DNA of 64,000 bases from Rhodoferax sp. OV413. Its GTDB lineage: Bacteria > Pseudomonadota > Gammaproteobacteria > Burkholderiales > Burkholderiaceae_C. Below are positions 52,842 to 61,724 of the stretch, piece after piece; within the stretch, counting starts at the first letter, position 1, and every line of letters begins with the position of its first letter. The position numbers and the translations under genes were made by a program. Under the pieces are notes generated by a model. The model saw only the letters and a list, made by a program, of their open reading frames with translations. It searched no databases and was not told the DNA's origin. The stretch covers positions 124,001-188,000 of the forward strand of contig NZ_FNJA01000003.1 of NCBI RefSeq assembly GCF_900104385.1, in the 5' to 3' direction.

Positions 52842-55247
52842 TTACGGCACCGGCGTCAATTTGGCCACGCTGAGCGCCAGCCACTTCACGCCGTGGCGCG
52901 GGAAGTTGATTTGCGCACGCGCATCGTCGCCCTTGCCTTCCAGCAGATTGACCTTGCCTTCGCCGAACTTGGTGTGGAACACCTTCATGCCGACGCGCAG
53001 GCCGTGGCTGGGCGCCTCTTTTTGCGGCGGGACGGGCGGGCTGGCGAAAGGCGCATCTTCTTTGTTAAATCGGCCTCCAGCGCTGTATCCACCTGCGCCA
53101 CCAGCTATGGATTTAGGAGTAAAACTGGAAGACCCGTAACCCGAGGTCTTGGAGGTGATCCACTTCAGCGCAGACTCGGGCAGCTCCTCGAAGAAGCGGC
53201 TGCGCGGGTTGTAGCGGGTCTGGCCGTGCAGCAAGCGGCTTTGCGAAAAGCTCAGGTACAAGCGCTGGCGCGCGCGGGTGATGGCCACGTACATCAGGCG
53301 GCGCTCTTCTTCCAGGCCTTGGCGGTCGCTGAGCGAGTTTTCGTGCGGGAACAAGCCCTCTTCCATGCCGCCGACAAACACCGCGTCGAACTCCAGGCCC
53401 TTGGCCGAATGCACGGTCATCAGCTGCACCGCGTCTTGCCCGGCCTTGGCCTGGTTGTCGCCGGCTTCCAGCGCCGCGTGGGTCAAAAAGGCCGCCAGCG
53501 GCGACAGGGTTTCGCCGCTGTCCTGGTCGATGAAGCCCTCGACCGCCGGGGCGTTCGGGTCCAGGCCCTGGCTGGCCGGCGACTGGCTCAGGGCGACGCC
53601 CAGCTCGTCCACCGGCAAGGCCACGGCGTCGCGGCCAAAGCCTTGCTGCGAGACAAAGCTTTCGGCGGCGTTGACCAGCTCTTCCAGATTCTCGACCCGG
53701 TCTTCGCCTTCGCGGTCGGCCTTGAAGTGGGCCAGCAGGCCGCTGTGGTCCAGCACCAGGTCGATGATCTCGCGCAGGCTCAGGCCCTGGCTTTGCTCGC
53801 GCAGCACGTCGAGCTTGGCCACAAAGGCGCCGAAGTTGGCGCCAGCCTTGCCGGGTATCGCGCTCACCGCGTCGTGCAGCGAGCAGCCGCTGCTGCGGGC
53901 CGTGTCCTGCAAGATCTCCAGGCTGCGCGCACCGATGCCGCGCGGCGGGAAGTTGACCACCCGCAGGAAGCTGGTGTCGTCGTTCGGGTTCTCCAGCAGG
54001 CGCAGATAGGCCAGCGCATGCTTGATTTCGGCGCGCTCAAAGAAGCGCAGGCCGCCAAAAACCCGGTAGGGAATGGCGGCGTTGAACAGCGCGGTCTCGA
54101 TGACCCGGCTTTGCGCATTGCTGCGGTACAGCACGGCGATTTCCTGGCGCGACATGCCGTCGCGCACCAGTTGTTTGACCTCGTCAACGATCCACTGGGC
54201 TTCGTCCAGGTCGCGCGGGCTTTCCACCACGCGCACCGGCTCGCCCGGGCCCTGGTCGGTGCGCAGGTCTTTGCCAAGGCGGTTGCTGTTGTGGCTGATC
54301 AGGTGGTTGGCCGAGTCCAGGATGTTGCTGAAACTGCGGTAGTTTTGCTCGAGCTTGATCTGCTGGGTGACACCGAATTCGCGCACAAAGTCGGCCATAT
54401 TGCCAACCCGCGCGCCGCGGAAGGCGTAGATGGACTGGTCGTCGTCGCCCACCGCCAGCACGCTGCCGCCGGGGATGGCGGTGCCGGCCGCCAGGTCCTT
54501 GGCGCCGTAGCCGCTGAGCATCTTGATCCAGGCGTACTGCAGCTTGTTGGTGTCCTGGAACTCGTCGATCAGGATGTGGCGGAAACGCCGCTGGTAGTGC
54601 TCGCGCACCGAGTCGTGGTCGCGCAACAGTTCGTAACTGCGTAGCATCAGCTCGCCAAAATCGACAACGCCTTCACGCTGGCATTGTTCTTCGTACAGCG
54701 CATAGATTTCGACCTTCTTGCGGGTCTGCGGGTCGTGGCCCTCTACCGCGTCGGGGCGCAAACCCTCTTCCTTGCAGTTACTTATGAACCACTGGGTCTG
54801 TTTGGCAGGGTATTGCTGGTCGTCTATATTGAATTGCTTCATCAACCTTTTGATGGCGCTGAGCTGGTCCTGGGTGTCCAGAATCTGAAAGGACTGCGGC
54901 AGGTTGGCCAATTTGTAGTGCGCGCGCAGCAGGCGGTTGCACAGGCCGTGGAAAGTGCCTATCCACATGCCGCGCACATTCACCGGCAGCATGGTGCCCA
55001 GGCGGACCACCATCTCCTTGGCAGCCTTGTTGGTAAAGGTCACGGCCAGGATGCCGCCAGGGGTGACCCGGCCGGTCTGCAGCAGCCAGGCAATGCGGGT
55101 GGTGAGCACGCGGGTCTTGCCGGAGCCCGCCCCGGCCAGAATCAGCGCATGCCCGGTCGGCAAGGTGACCGCCGCCAGCTGCTCCGGGTTCAGGTTGTGT
55201 AAGAGCGGAGCGTTGTCTGCGACGAAGTTAGTATTTGCTGAAAACAT
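52842..55247 (-). CDS. uvrD: UvrD-family ATP-dependent DNA helicase (superfamily 1)
   Basis: The 801-residue helicase has Walker A AGAGSGKT (38-45), the GFP-type motif TFTNKAAKEM, motif II with DEFQDTNKLQYAWI, VGDDDQSIYAFRGA, LEQNYRSF, and motif VI AITRARQRLYLS. It unwinds DNA in repair and replication restart. I took the ATG at 55247; the GTG codon before it also opens the frame. Near the C-terminus (about residues 705-722) the linker SFTPKSIAGGAGGYSAGG is encoded by the dispersed repeat in frame. The gene starts only 21 bp from a divergent secreted-protein gene. Confidence 0.93.
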   Translation of the reverse strand: MFSANTNFVADNAPLLHNLNPEQLAAVTLPTGHALILAGAGSGKTRVLTTRIAWLLQTGRVTPGGILAVTFTNKAAKEMVVRLGTMLPVNVRGMWIGTFHGLCNRLLRAHYKLANLPQSFQILDTQDQLSAIKRLMKQFNIDDQQYPAKQTQWFISNCKEEGLRPDAVEGHDPQTRKKVEIYALYEEQCQREGVVDFGELMLRSYELLRDHDSVREHYQRRFRHILIDEFQDTNKLQYAWIKMLSGYGAKDLAAGTAIPGGSVLAVGDDDQSIYAFRGARVGNMADFVREFGVTQQIKLEQNYRSFSNILDSANHLISHNSNRLGKDLRTDQGPGEPVRVVESPRDLDEAQWIVDEVKQLVRDGMSRQEIAVLYRSNAQSRVIETALFNAAIPYRVFGGLRFFERAEIKHALAYLRLLENPNDDTSFLRVVNFPPRGIGARSLEILQDTARSSGCSLHDAVSAIPGKAGANFGAFVAKLDVLREQSQGLSLREIIDLVLDHSGLLAHFKADREGEDRVENLEELVNAAESFVSQQGFGRDAVALPVDELGVALSQSPASQGLDPNAPAVEGFIDQDSGETLSPLAAFLTHAALEAGDNQAKAGQDAVQLMTVHSAKGLEFDAVFVGGMEEGLFPHENSLSDRQGLEEERRLMYVAITRARQRLYLSFSQSRLLHGQTRYNPRSRFFEELPESALKWITSKTSGYGSSSFTPKSIAGGAGGYSAGGRFNKEDAPFASPPVPPQKEAPSHGLRVGMKVFHTKFGEGKVNLLEGKGDDARAQINFPRHGVKWLALSVAKLTPVP
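53078..53138 (-). repeat. Dispersed ~60 bp repeat, copy 9, inside uvrD
   Basis: The reverse strand reads TTTTACTCCTAAATCCATAG, then CTGGTGGCGCAGGT...CAGCGCTGGAGGCCGATTT. All parts of the repeat are present: the ATAGCTGG core, two GCGC arms and AGGCC. It keeps the frame and adds a glycine-rich linker to the helicase C-terminal region. Confidence 0.75.
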
Positions 55248-55268
55248 CACCCGATTGTAGGAACCCCC

Positions 55269-55934
55269 ATGTCTGCCACCCCTCCCCTCTGGAAAGCCGC
55301 CCTGCTGCTGGCATTGAGTCCTGCAGCCTGGGCCCAGCAGGCCTGCTCCAGCGACGGCCAGCCGGCGCCCGCCGCCTTGCTGGAACGCTTTACCAGCGCC
55401 GATTGTGAAAGCTGCTGGTCCGACCCGCAGGCGGCCCAGCCGGGCGCGGGCACCGTAGCACTGGACTGGATCGTGCCCAGCGCCCAGGGCGACGACGCCC
55501 CCTTGTCCGCCGCGGCCCGCCAGGACGGGCTGGACCGGCTGCAGGCCCTGGGCCAGGCCGAGCTTCCAGCTGCCCCGCTGCAGCTCAGCAATGCCCTGCT
55601 GCGGGTGGCCCGTGGGCCGGCGCTGGGCGGCTATATCGGCACCTCTATCGAGTTACAGCCCGCCGGGTCGATCCACGGCCCGCTGACCGCCTGGCTGGCG
55701 CTGGTGGAAACCATTGCTGCCGGCACCGACGGCACGCCGGTGGAGCGCAACCTGGTGCGCAACACGCTGGTGCTGGACTGGAACGCTGCCGCCGGCAGCT
55801 GGAAGGAAATCCGCCCGCTGGCCGTGCCCGAAGGCGCACAAGCCGCCCGGCTGCGTGTCATCGGCTGGGTCGAGGATGCGAGCGCCCGGGTGCTGGCCGC
55901 CGCCCAATCGCAGTGCCTGCCGGAACCGGACTAA
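55269..55934 (+). CDS. Secreted DUF1223-like protein (thioredoxin-like CxxC)
   Basis: The 221-residue product has a signal peptide (cleavage near AWA-QQ). It has a segment ALLERFTSADCESCWSDPQA in which FTS-x-x-C-x-x-C matches the DUF1223 family, whose proteins have a thioredoxin-like fold. The downstream beta-strand VALDWIVPSAQ also fits. It is probably a periplasmic thiol-active or structural protein; the function is not known. It is divergent from uvrD across only 21 bp. Confidence 0.65.
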   Translation: MSATPPLWKAALLLALSPAAWAQQACSSDGQPAPAALLERFTSADCESCWSDPQAAQPGAGTVALDWIVPSAQGDDAPLSAAARQDGLDRLQALGQAELPAAPLQLSNALLRVARGPALGGYIGTSIELQPAGSIHGPLTAWLALVETIAAGTDGTPVERNLVRNTLVLDWNAAAGSWKEIRPLAVPEGAQAARLRVIGWVEDASARVLAAAQSQCLPEPD

Positions 55935-55990
55935 GCTAGCCCCGGCGCGGCTGTTGTGGTAATTTGCGCCAGCACAGGAGGGCTTGGTCC

Positions 55991-56680
55991 ATGTTTTCGG
56001 TCTACGGGGTTACGGGTCGGGTGTTTACCGGCACCATGGAACAGCTGCGGCATATCGACAAGGTCCATGCGATTGCACGCATGCGCCGCATCGAGCCCAA
56101 CGATATGGAGCTGCTGCCGGAGCTGCAGAATACGCCGGTAGAGCCGGCCACGTCGGCGCCCATGCCACTGCTGCCGAGTACCGCCGTCGCCGCCTACGCC
56201 CAGACCAGCCAGCCCGACACACCGCGCCAGCCGCTGGACCGGGTCGGCCTGTTGATGACCCAGCCGGCCGTCACCACCCGCGCCGACACCCCGCTGGCCG
56301 AAGCGGCCGACCTGATGGCGCAACACCGGATCGCCCAGGTGCCGGTGCTGGACGCGAATGCCCATTTGGTGGGAATCCTGCTGCGGGCTGATCTATTCCG
56401 CCCTGGCCGGGTCGTCGCCTCCACGCCAGACGCCGCCGTGCCATTGGACGCCAACGATTGGGCGACGCGCATGGCCCAGCCGGTATCCGGGACCATGTGG
56501 ACGCCGGTCGCCAGCGTTTCGTCCGACACTGACATCCGCCGCGTCGCCCAGGTGCTGCTCGACACCGGGCTGCCCGGCCTGCCGGTGGTCGACGAAGGCG
56601 GCACGGTCATCGGCTTTGTGTCACGCACCGACATCTTGCGGGCCGTGGCCACCGAGCCGCCGCTGGACGTGTGGGGCTAG
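55991..56680 (+). CDS. CBS-domain pair protein
   Basis: The 229-residue cytoplasmic protein has an N-terminal region of about 85 residues with no clear motif, then two CBS domains (about 90-150 and 160-225). VGLLMTQPAVTTRADTPLAE with AQVPVLDANAHLVGILLRAD is the first, and DTGLPGLPVVDEGGTVIGFV the second. Such pairs bind adenosyl ligands (AMP, ATP, SAM) and regulate partners. I chose the ATG at 55991, with AGGAGG upstream. No fused effector domain is present. Confidence 0.86.
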   Translation: MFSVYGVTGRVFTGTMEQLRHIDKVHAIARMRRIEPNDMELLPELQNTPVEPATSAPMPLLPSTAVAAYAQTSQPDTPRQPLDRVGLLMTQPAVTTRADTPLAEAADLMAQHRIAQVPVLDANAHLVGILLRADLFRPGRVVASTPDAAVPLDANDWATRMAQPVSGTMWTPVASVSSDTDIRRVAQVLLDTGLPGLPVVDEGGTVIGFVSRTDILRAVATEPPLDVWG

Positions 56681-56682
56681 GA

Positions 56683-56716
56683 AAGTAAAAAGCCCGCTAT
56701 TGCGGGCTTTTTACTT
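56683..56716. terminator. Bidirectional terminator between the CBS and desaturase genes
   Basis: AAGTAAAAAGCCCGC / GCGGGCTTTTTACTT is a perfect 15 bp inverted repeat with the 4-base loop TATT and T-runs on both strands. Confidence 0.92.
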
Positions 56717-56734
56717 GGAGAGTCGTGAACTCGA

Positions 56735-57949
56735 TCAGGCGTGGGCGGCACGCAGTTTCATCGAGAACTTTTGCAGCGCTTCAATACCACTGCTTTCGGC
56801 GCGGTGGCACCAGGCTTGCAGGTCGGCGGTCAGCTGTTCACGCGACTGCGAGGTGTTGAGCCACATTTGGCGCAGTTCTTCGCGCATCACCACCATCTTG
56901 TCGAGCACGGGGTGGGCAGCACGGGCCTGGGCCAGATGCGGTTGGGCGGCAGCGGGCACCTTCTCGGCATCGCGGTGGATCCAGCGCTTGGCTGCTTGCA
57001 AGGCCGATACGTCTCCCTGGCGGGCCTTGATGGTTTCCAGCTCGGCCTTGCAGGCTTGGCGCATTTCGCGGGCGAAACCGGCCATGACTTCGTAACGGTT
57101 GGCGATCAGCGCTTCTAGCGTCTTTTCGTCGGCCACGGGCTTGATAGCACCCAGTTGCAGCTTGGGCGGGGTCTTCTTGACCTTGGCCAGGCCGACCTTT
57201 TCCAGGGCACAGATGTACATCCAACCAATATCGAATTCGTAGGGCTTCACCGAGAACTTGGCCGACGTGGGATAGGTATGGTGGTTGTTGTGCAACTCTT
57301 CGCCACCAATGATGATGCCCCAGGGCGAAATGTTCGTGCTGGCATCAGGAGCTTCAAAGTTGCGGTAGCCAAAGTAGTGGCCAATACCGTTGATGACACC
57401 GGCAGCCCAGAATGGCGTCCACACCATCTGGATGGCCCAGACGGTCAAACCGGCGGCACCAAACAGTGCCAGGTTCAAAATCAGCATCAGGCCCACGCCT
57501 TGCCAGCTAAAGCGGCTGTACAGGTTGCGTTCAATCCAGTCGTTCGGGCAGCCGTGGCTGAATTTGGCGATGGTTTCCAGGTTCTTGGATTCCTTGCGGT
57601 ACAGCTCGGCACCGGTCCAGAACACGGTCTTGATGCCGTGCGCCACAGGGCTGTGCGGGTCGTCCTTGGTTTCGCACTTGGCGTGGTGCTTGCGGTGGAT
57701 AGACACCCACTCCTTTGTCACCTGGCCGGTCGCCAGCCAGAGCCAGAAACGGAAAAAGTGGGCTGGCAGCGCGTGCAAATCCATCGCCCGGTGCGCCTGG
57801 TGGCGGTGCAGGTAGATGGTGATGCTGGCAATCGTGATGTGGGTGGTGACCAGCGTGTACAACACGATTTCCCACCAGGACAGGTTCAACAGTCCGTTGG
57901 AAAGCCAGTCAACAGCTGCATTCAACACAGCCCAATCGGGTAACAACAT
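56735..57949 (-). CDS. Fatty acid desaturase (acyl-CoA/acyl-lipid delta-9 type)
   Basis: The 404-residue membrane enzyme has the three histidine boxes: HRHQAH (48-53), HRKHH (85-89) and HNNHHT (near residue 218). These hold the di-iron centre that introduces a double bond in fatty acyl chains, raising membrane fluidity. It resembles the bacterial DesC/OLE1-type stearoyl desaturase, with a longer helical C-terminal tail (about 290-404) rich in Ala and Glu. It ends at the terminator shared with the CBS gene. Confidence 0.9.
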   Translation of the reverse strand: MLLPDWAVLNAAVDWLSNGLLNLSWWEIVLYTLVTTHITIASITIYLHRHQAHRAMDLHALPAHFFRFWLWLATGQVTKEWVSIHRKHHAKCETKDDPHSPVAHGIKTVFWTGAELYRKESKNLETIAKFSHGCPNDWIERNLYSRFSWQGVGLMLILNLALFGAAGLTVWAIQMVWTPFWAAGVINGIGHYFGYRNFEAPDASTNISPWGIIIGGEELHNNHHTYPTSAKFSVKPYEFDIGWMYICALEKVGLAKVKKTPPKLQLGAIKPVADEKTLEALIANRYEVMAGFAREMRQACKAELETIKARQGDVSALQAAKRWIHRDAEKVPAAAQPHLAQARAAHPVLDKMVVMREELRQMWLNTSQSREQLTADLQAWCHRAESSGIEALQKFSMKLRAAHA

Positions 57950-58074
57950 AGGTAAATAGCCTCAATGTTTTAATAAAGCCGGAGCTGTACAAAAAAGCCG
58001 GCAAGCCTTCTATTCTAAGTTAGAGGCCTGAATTTACCTAGTGCCCCGCCCCTAGTTGCACACGGGTAAGCGTG

Positions 58075-59346
58075 TTATTTCTTCTGCCAAACCGCCGCAA
58101 AGAAGCCGTCCGTGCCATGCCGGTGCGGCCACAGGCGCAAAAATTCGCCGCCGCTGACCGGGCCACTGCACAGGCTGGCCGCGTTTTCCACCTTTAGATG
58201 GGTCAGTACTTCGGCGGTTTCAAGGGGTACGAAATCTGGATTCGCAGCCGAGAACGCCAGCGCGATCTCTTCGTTTTCCGCGGGCAGGATGCTGCAGGTG
58301 GCATACACCAAGCGTCCGCCCGACTTGAGCAGGCGCGAGGCGCTTTGCAGAATCGCGGTCTGCTTGACCACCAGCTCCTCCACCGCCTTGGGCGATTGGC
58401 GCCACTTCATGTCCGGGTTCCGGCGCAGGGTGCCCAGGCCGGAACACGGCGCATCGACCAGCACGCGGTCGATCTTGCCGCTCAGGCGTTTGATGCGGTC
58501 ATCGCGCTCGTGGGCGATGGCGGCGGGATGCACGTTCGACAAGCCACTGCGCGCCAACCGGGGCTTAAGTGCGTCCAGCCGGTGGCCCGAGGTATCGAAA
58601 GCGTACAAGCGCCCAGTGTTGCGCATGCCCGCACCGATAGCCAGGGTTTTGCCACCCGCACCGGCACAGAAATCGACCACCATCTCGCCGCGCTTGGCGT
58701 CGAGCAACAGGGCCAGCAACTGCGAACCTTCGTCCTGCACCTCGATGGCGCCCCGTGTGAAGGCATCCAGCTTGGTCAGCGCGGGCTTGTCGGTCAGGCG
58801 CAGGCCCATGGGCGAATACGGGGTGGCGACCGACTGGATGCCGGCCTTGGCCAGCTCTTTTTGCACATCGTCGCGCTTGGCGTTCAAGGCATTGACGCGC
58901 AAATCCAGGCCGGCGCCGTGGACCAGGCTTTCCACCAGCGGCCAGAACTCGTCTTTCAGCTGCTCTTTCAGCGGCTGCACCAGCCACTCGGGCAGGTTGT
59001 GGCGGTGCCGATCCAGCAGGTCTTCGGTCTTGACCTGGTCGCAGTTCTCCAGCCAGGTCTTTTCCTGGTCGGTCAGAGCTGCGTACAGGAAGTCGCGCGG
59101 GCCATGGAAGCCCAGAATCGCCAGCCGGCGCTGCTTGGAGCCGCTGCCCGAAGGCGCCAGGTGGTCGAACAACAGTTTCTTGCGCAGCACCGTGTACACG
59201 GTTTCGGCCAGGGTGGCGCGCTCGCGTGGGCCCAGCGAGCGGTTGTCGCGGAAAAACCGCGAAACCACCGAGTCGGCGGGATGTTCAAATTGGAGTGCGA
59301 GGCGGACGAGTTCAGAACACTCGTCGAGGAAGTCTTTAGGATGCAT
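58075..59346 (-). CDS. RsmB/NOP family rRNA m5C methyltransferase
   Basis: This 423-residue protein has an N-terminal RNA-binding helical part (about 1-140) and a class I methyltransferase domain: FCAGAGGKTLAIGAGM (SAM motif I), VLVDAPCSGLGTLRRNPDMK (motif IV with catalytic Cys) and LVYATCSILPAENE (motif VI with the second Cys). RsmB methylates C967 of 16S rRNA. It is in the RsmB branch by motif and length, but a housekeeping rsmB next to fmt is not visible here, so it may be an RsmB paralogue. Confidence 0.88.
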   Translation of the reverse strand: MHPKDFLDECSELVRLALQFEHPADSVVSRFFRDNRSLGPRERATLAETVYTVLRKKLLFDHLAPSGSGSKQRRLAILGFHGPRDFLYAALTDQEKTWLENCDQVKTEDLLDRHRHNLPEWLVQPLKEQLKDEFWPLVESLVHGAGLDLRVNALNAKRDDVQKELAKAGIQSVATPYSPMGLRLTDKPALTKLDAFTRGAIEVQDEGSQLLALLLDAKRGEMVVDFCAGAGGKTLAIGAGMRNTGRLYAFDTSGHRLDALKPRLARSGLSNVHPAAIAHERDDRIKRLSGKIDRVLVDAPCSGLGTLRRNPDMKWRQSPKAVEELVVKQTAILQSASRLLKSGGRLVYATCSILPAENEEIALAFSAANPDFVPLETAEVLTHLKVENAASLCSGPVSGGEFLRLWPHRHGTDGFFAAVWQKK

Positions 59347-59390
59347 AACCCCGATTGTCCCACGCCGCCCTTTTCAAGCCAGCACTAGCC

Positions 59391-59654
59391 ATGTCCGACG
59401 CCAACCTCCCCCCACTCATCACCACCCCGCCCGGCCGCTACCGCCACTACAAGGGCATGCTCTACGACGTGGTCGGCACGGTGCGCCACAGCGAGACGCT
59501 GGAGCCCATGACCCTGTACCGCGCCCTGTACGGCGAGCACGGCCTGTGGGTACGCCCGGCAGCCATGTTTCTGGAAGAAGTGGTGATTGACGGCCTGCGC
59601 CAGCCGCGCTTTCGCCGCGTGGCGGACGAACCAGCGGACGGTCAGGCCGGCTGA
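59391..59654 (+). CDS. DUF1653 domain-containing protein
   Basis: The 87-residue protein has PPGRYRHYKGMLYDVVGTVR then LYRALYGEHGLWVRPAAMFL, the conserved DUF1653 sequence, with a beta-strand fold. It is cytoplasmic and of unknown function. The ATG at 59391 is the family-conserved start. Its last 13 bases overlap the end of the convergent sensor-kinase gene. Confidence 0.85.
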   Translation: MSDANLPPLITTPPGRYRHYKGMLYDVVGTVRHSETLEPMTLYRALYGEHGLWVRPAAMFLEEVVIDGLRQPRFRRVADEPADGQAG

Positions 59655-60775
59655 CGCGGCAGCTGCAGGCTGGCGACCAGCCCGGCAGTCTCGCCATTGC
59701 GCAGCTGCAGCGCACCCTGGTGCCGGCGCGCAATGTCGTGCGCAATCGACAGGCCCAGGCCCACGCCGATATCCCTACCAACCTGGCCGCGCTGGCCGTA
59801 GCGCGGCAACTCGAAGCGGTAGAACGGCGCCAGCACCTTGCCCAGCTCCGACTCGGGCAGGCCCGGCCCGCGGTCATGTACCTCGATGCACAGCCGCTCG
59901 GCACTGTCCAGCAGCTGGATATGGGCCGCGCCGCCATAGCGGATGGCGTTGTCCACCAGGTTGCCGATGCAGCGGCGCAGGGCCGACAGCTGCGCCGGCA
60001 GCGGTGCGGCCACGCCACCAACGCTGACCTCGTGGCCCACGGCCAGTTGGTCGTCGGCCAGGCACTCGACCAGGGATTGCACATCCAGCAGCACCAAAGG
60101 TTCTTCTTGCGCGGTACCGCGCAGATAGTCCAGCGTGGCGGTGATCATCTGGTCCATCTGCACGATGTCGTGCTGGAAAGCGTGCTTTTGGGCGCAGTCG
60201 CCCAAGGCCTCGGCACGCAGCCGCAAGCGCGTCAACGGCGTGCGCAGGTCGTGGGATACCGCAGCGACAAAGCGGTCGCTCTCGTTCAGCTGCTGGCGGA
60301 TCTGCGACTGCATCTGGTTGAACAAACGGCTCGCATCGCGGCACTCCGACGGCCCAACCTCCGGCAGCGGCGGGTGGTCAAGATCCTGGCCCAAGGCCTT
60401 GGCAGCGCTAGCCAGGCGGCGGATCGGCGCCGACAGCCAGCGCGCGCCAATCCAGGCCGCCGCCACCAGAGCCGCCACGCGCACTCCAATGTCCAGCCAC
60501 AGGCCCGGCAAGCTGGGAAAGCCGGCCGCCGCCATTTCGGGCGGAGGTGGCGGCGGTTGCCGGTGGAATTCGATGAAAGGCTTGGACACCGGGCGCATCA
60601 GCGCTGGCGCCGTGGGGGGCGGCTCCATGCGCCGGTCCGGCGGTGGGCCCAGCTGGAACAGCATGGTCAACGCCAGCCCATGGCCGGCCAGCACCGCAGC
60701 CGACAGCAGCAAAGCCAGCCGCCCAAACAGGCTGGACGGCAACAGGCGCCGAAGTAAACGCCTCAGAGCGGCCAC
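59642..60775 (-). CDS. Sensor histidine kinase (EnvZ-like)
   Basis: The 377-residue kinase starts at GTG 60775, overlapping the regulator stop by 13 bases. It has a first helix (about 18-40), a periplasmic region rich in prolines (about 45-115, PPPPPPEMAAAGF), a second helix (about 120-140) and a HAMP/dimerisation region. The phospho-acceptor histidine lies in AAVSHDLRTPLTRL, and the HATPase has LVDNAIRYGG and GPGLPESELG. It works with the OmpR-type regulator just upstream. The signal is unknown. Confidence 0.88.
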   Translation of the reverse strand: MAALRRLLRRLLPSSLFGRLALLLSAAVLAGHGLALTMLFQLGPPPDRRMEPPPTAPALMRPVSKPFIEFHRQPPPPPPEMAAAGFPSLPGLWLDIGVRVAALVAAAWIGARWLSAPIRRLASAAKALGQDLDHPPLPEVGPSECRDASRLFNQMQSQIRQQLNESDRFVAAVSHDLRTPLTRLRLRAEALGDCAQKHAFQHDIVQMDQMITATLDYLRGTAQEEPLVLLDVQSLVECLADDQLAVGHEVSVGGVAAPLPAQLSALRRCIGNLVDNAIRYGGAAHIQLLDSAERLCIEVHDRGPGLPESELGKVLAPFYRFELPRYGQRGQVGRDIGVGLGLSIAHDIARRHQGALQLRNGETAGLVASLQLPRQPA

Positions 60776-61503
60776 GCGGGCTGGCCCTGCACCGACCTGG
60801 CGTTGAACATATAGCCCGCGCCGCGCACGGTTTTGATGATGGACGGCGCATCCGGCGACTCGCGCAGCTTCTGCCGCAGCCGCGACACCAGCAGATCGAT
60901 GCTGCGCTCGAACGCATCCATCGCCCGGCCCCGCGCCTGCTCCATCAGCTGGTCGCGGCTCAGCAAGCGGCGCGGCCGGCTCAAGAAGGTACACAGCAGG
61001 CGGAATTCGGCATTCGACAAGGGCACGACCAGGCCGGTGGGCGAAGTCAACCGCCGCTCATGGCGGTGCAGCACCCATTGGTCGAAGTGCACCACGTCGC
61101 TGCCCACCTCCTGCAGTATCCGGTCGTGCACGGTGGCAGCGCGGCGCAGCACGGTCTTGATGCGTGCCACCAGCTCGCGCGGCTCGAAGGGCTTGCTCAT
61201 GTAGTCGTCGGCCCCCATCTCCAGCGCCAGCACCCGGTCGTGCGAATTCGAGCACGCCGTCAACATGATGATGGGAATGCGGGAACGCTGGCGCAGCTCA
61301 CGGGTCAGGCTCAGACCGTCGATGCCGGGCAGCATCATGTCCAGCACCACCAGGTCGATGGGCTGTGCGGCCAGCTGCATGCGCATGCCGGGTCCGTCGT
61401 GTGCCGTGTGGGTACAAAACTCAAAACCCGACAGGTAATCCTGTAACAAGCTGGTGATGCCGTGGTCATCATCCACCACCAAAATTTGCCGAGAGGGCTT
61501 CAT
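60763..61503 (-). CDS. OmpR/PhoB-type response regulator
   Basis: The 246-residue protein has a receiver domain (about 5-120; D55 phospho-acceptor, K104) and a winged-helix DNA-binding domain with VGSDVVHFDQWVLHRHERRL and the C-terminal SLRQ-like SIDLLVSRLRQKLRES, ending GAGYMFNARS. I chose the ATG at 61503, where the family sequence begins. It is divergent from an EF-hand protein gene across 221 bp and may regulate that gene. Confidence 0.9.
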   Translation of the reverse strand: MKPSRQILVVDDDHGITSLLQDYLSGFEFCTHTAHDGPGMRMQLAAQPIDLVVLDMMLPGIDGLSLTRELRQRSRIPIIMLTACSNSHDRVLALEMGADDYMSKPFEPRELVARIKTVLRRAATVHDRILQEVGSDVVHFDQWVLHRHERRLTSPTGLVVPLSNAEFRLLCTFLSRPRRLLSRDQLMEQARGRAMDAFERSIDLLVSRLRQKLRESPDAPSIIKTVRGAGYMFNARSVQGQPAWPL

Positions 61504-61724
61504 ATATCGTCCATTTCGCCGAAAAGTGTAGGTAGACAACACCCCCTTGAAGACACAAACAGGCATGTCTTTACCTTTCTTTTCCGGCGCTTCAACCGCG
61601 ATTTGTACCAAGCCAGATACATGCCGGACAAACGCCGTTTACAGCAAGGCACAAGAATCAGATAGCCACCCAGCGCCGCGCACCCCGGTGGCAGCCCCTA
61701 CGATTTGCGCTTGAAAAAGGAACC

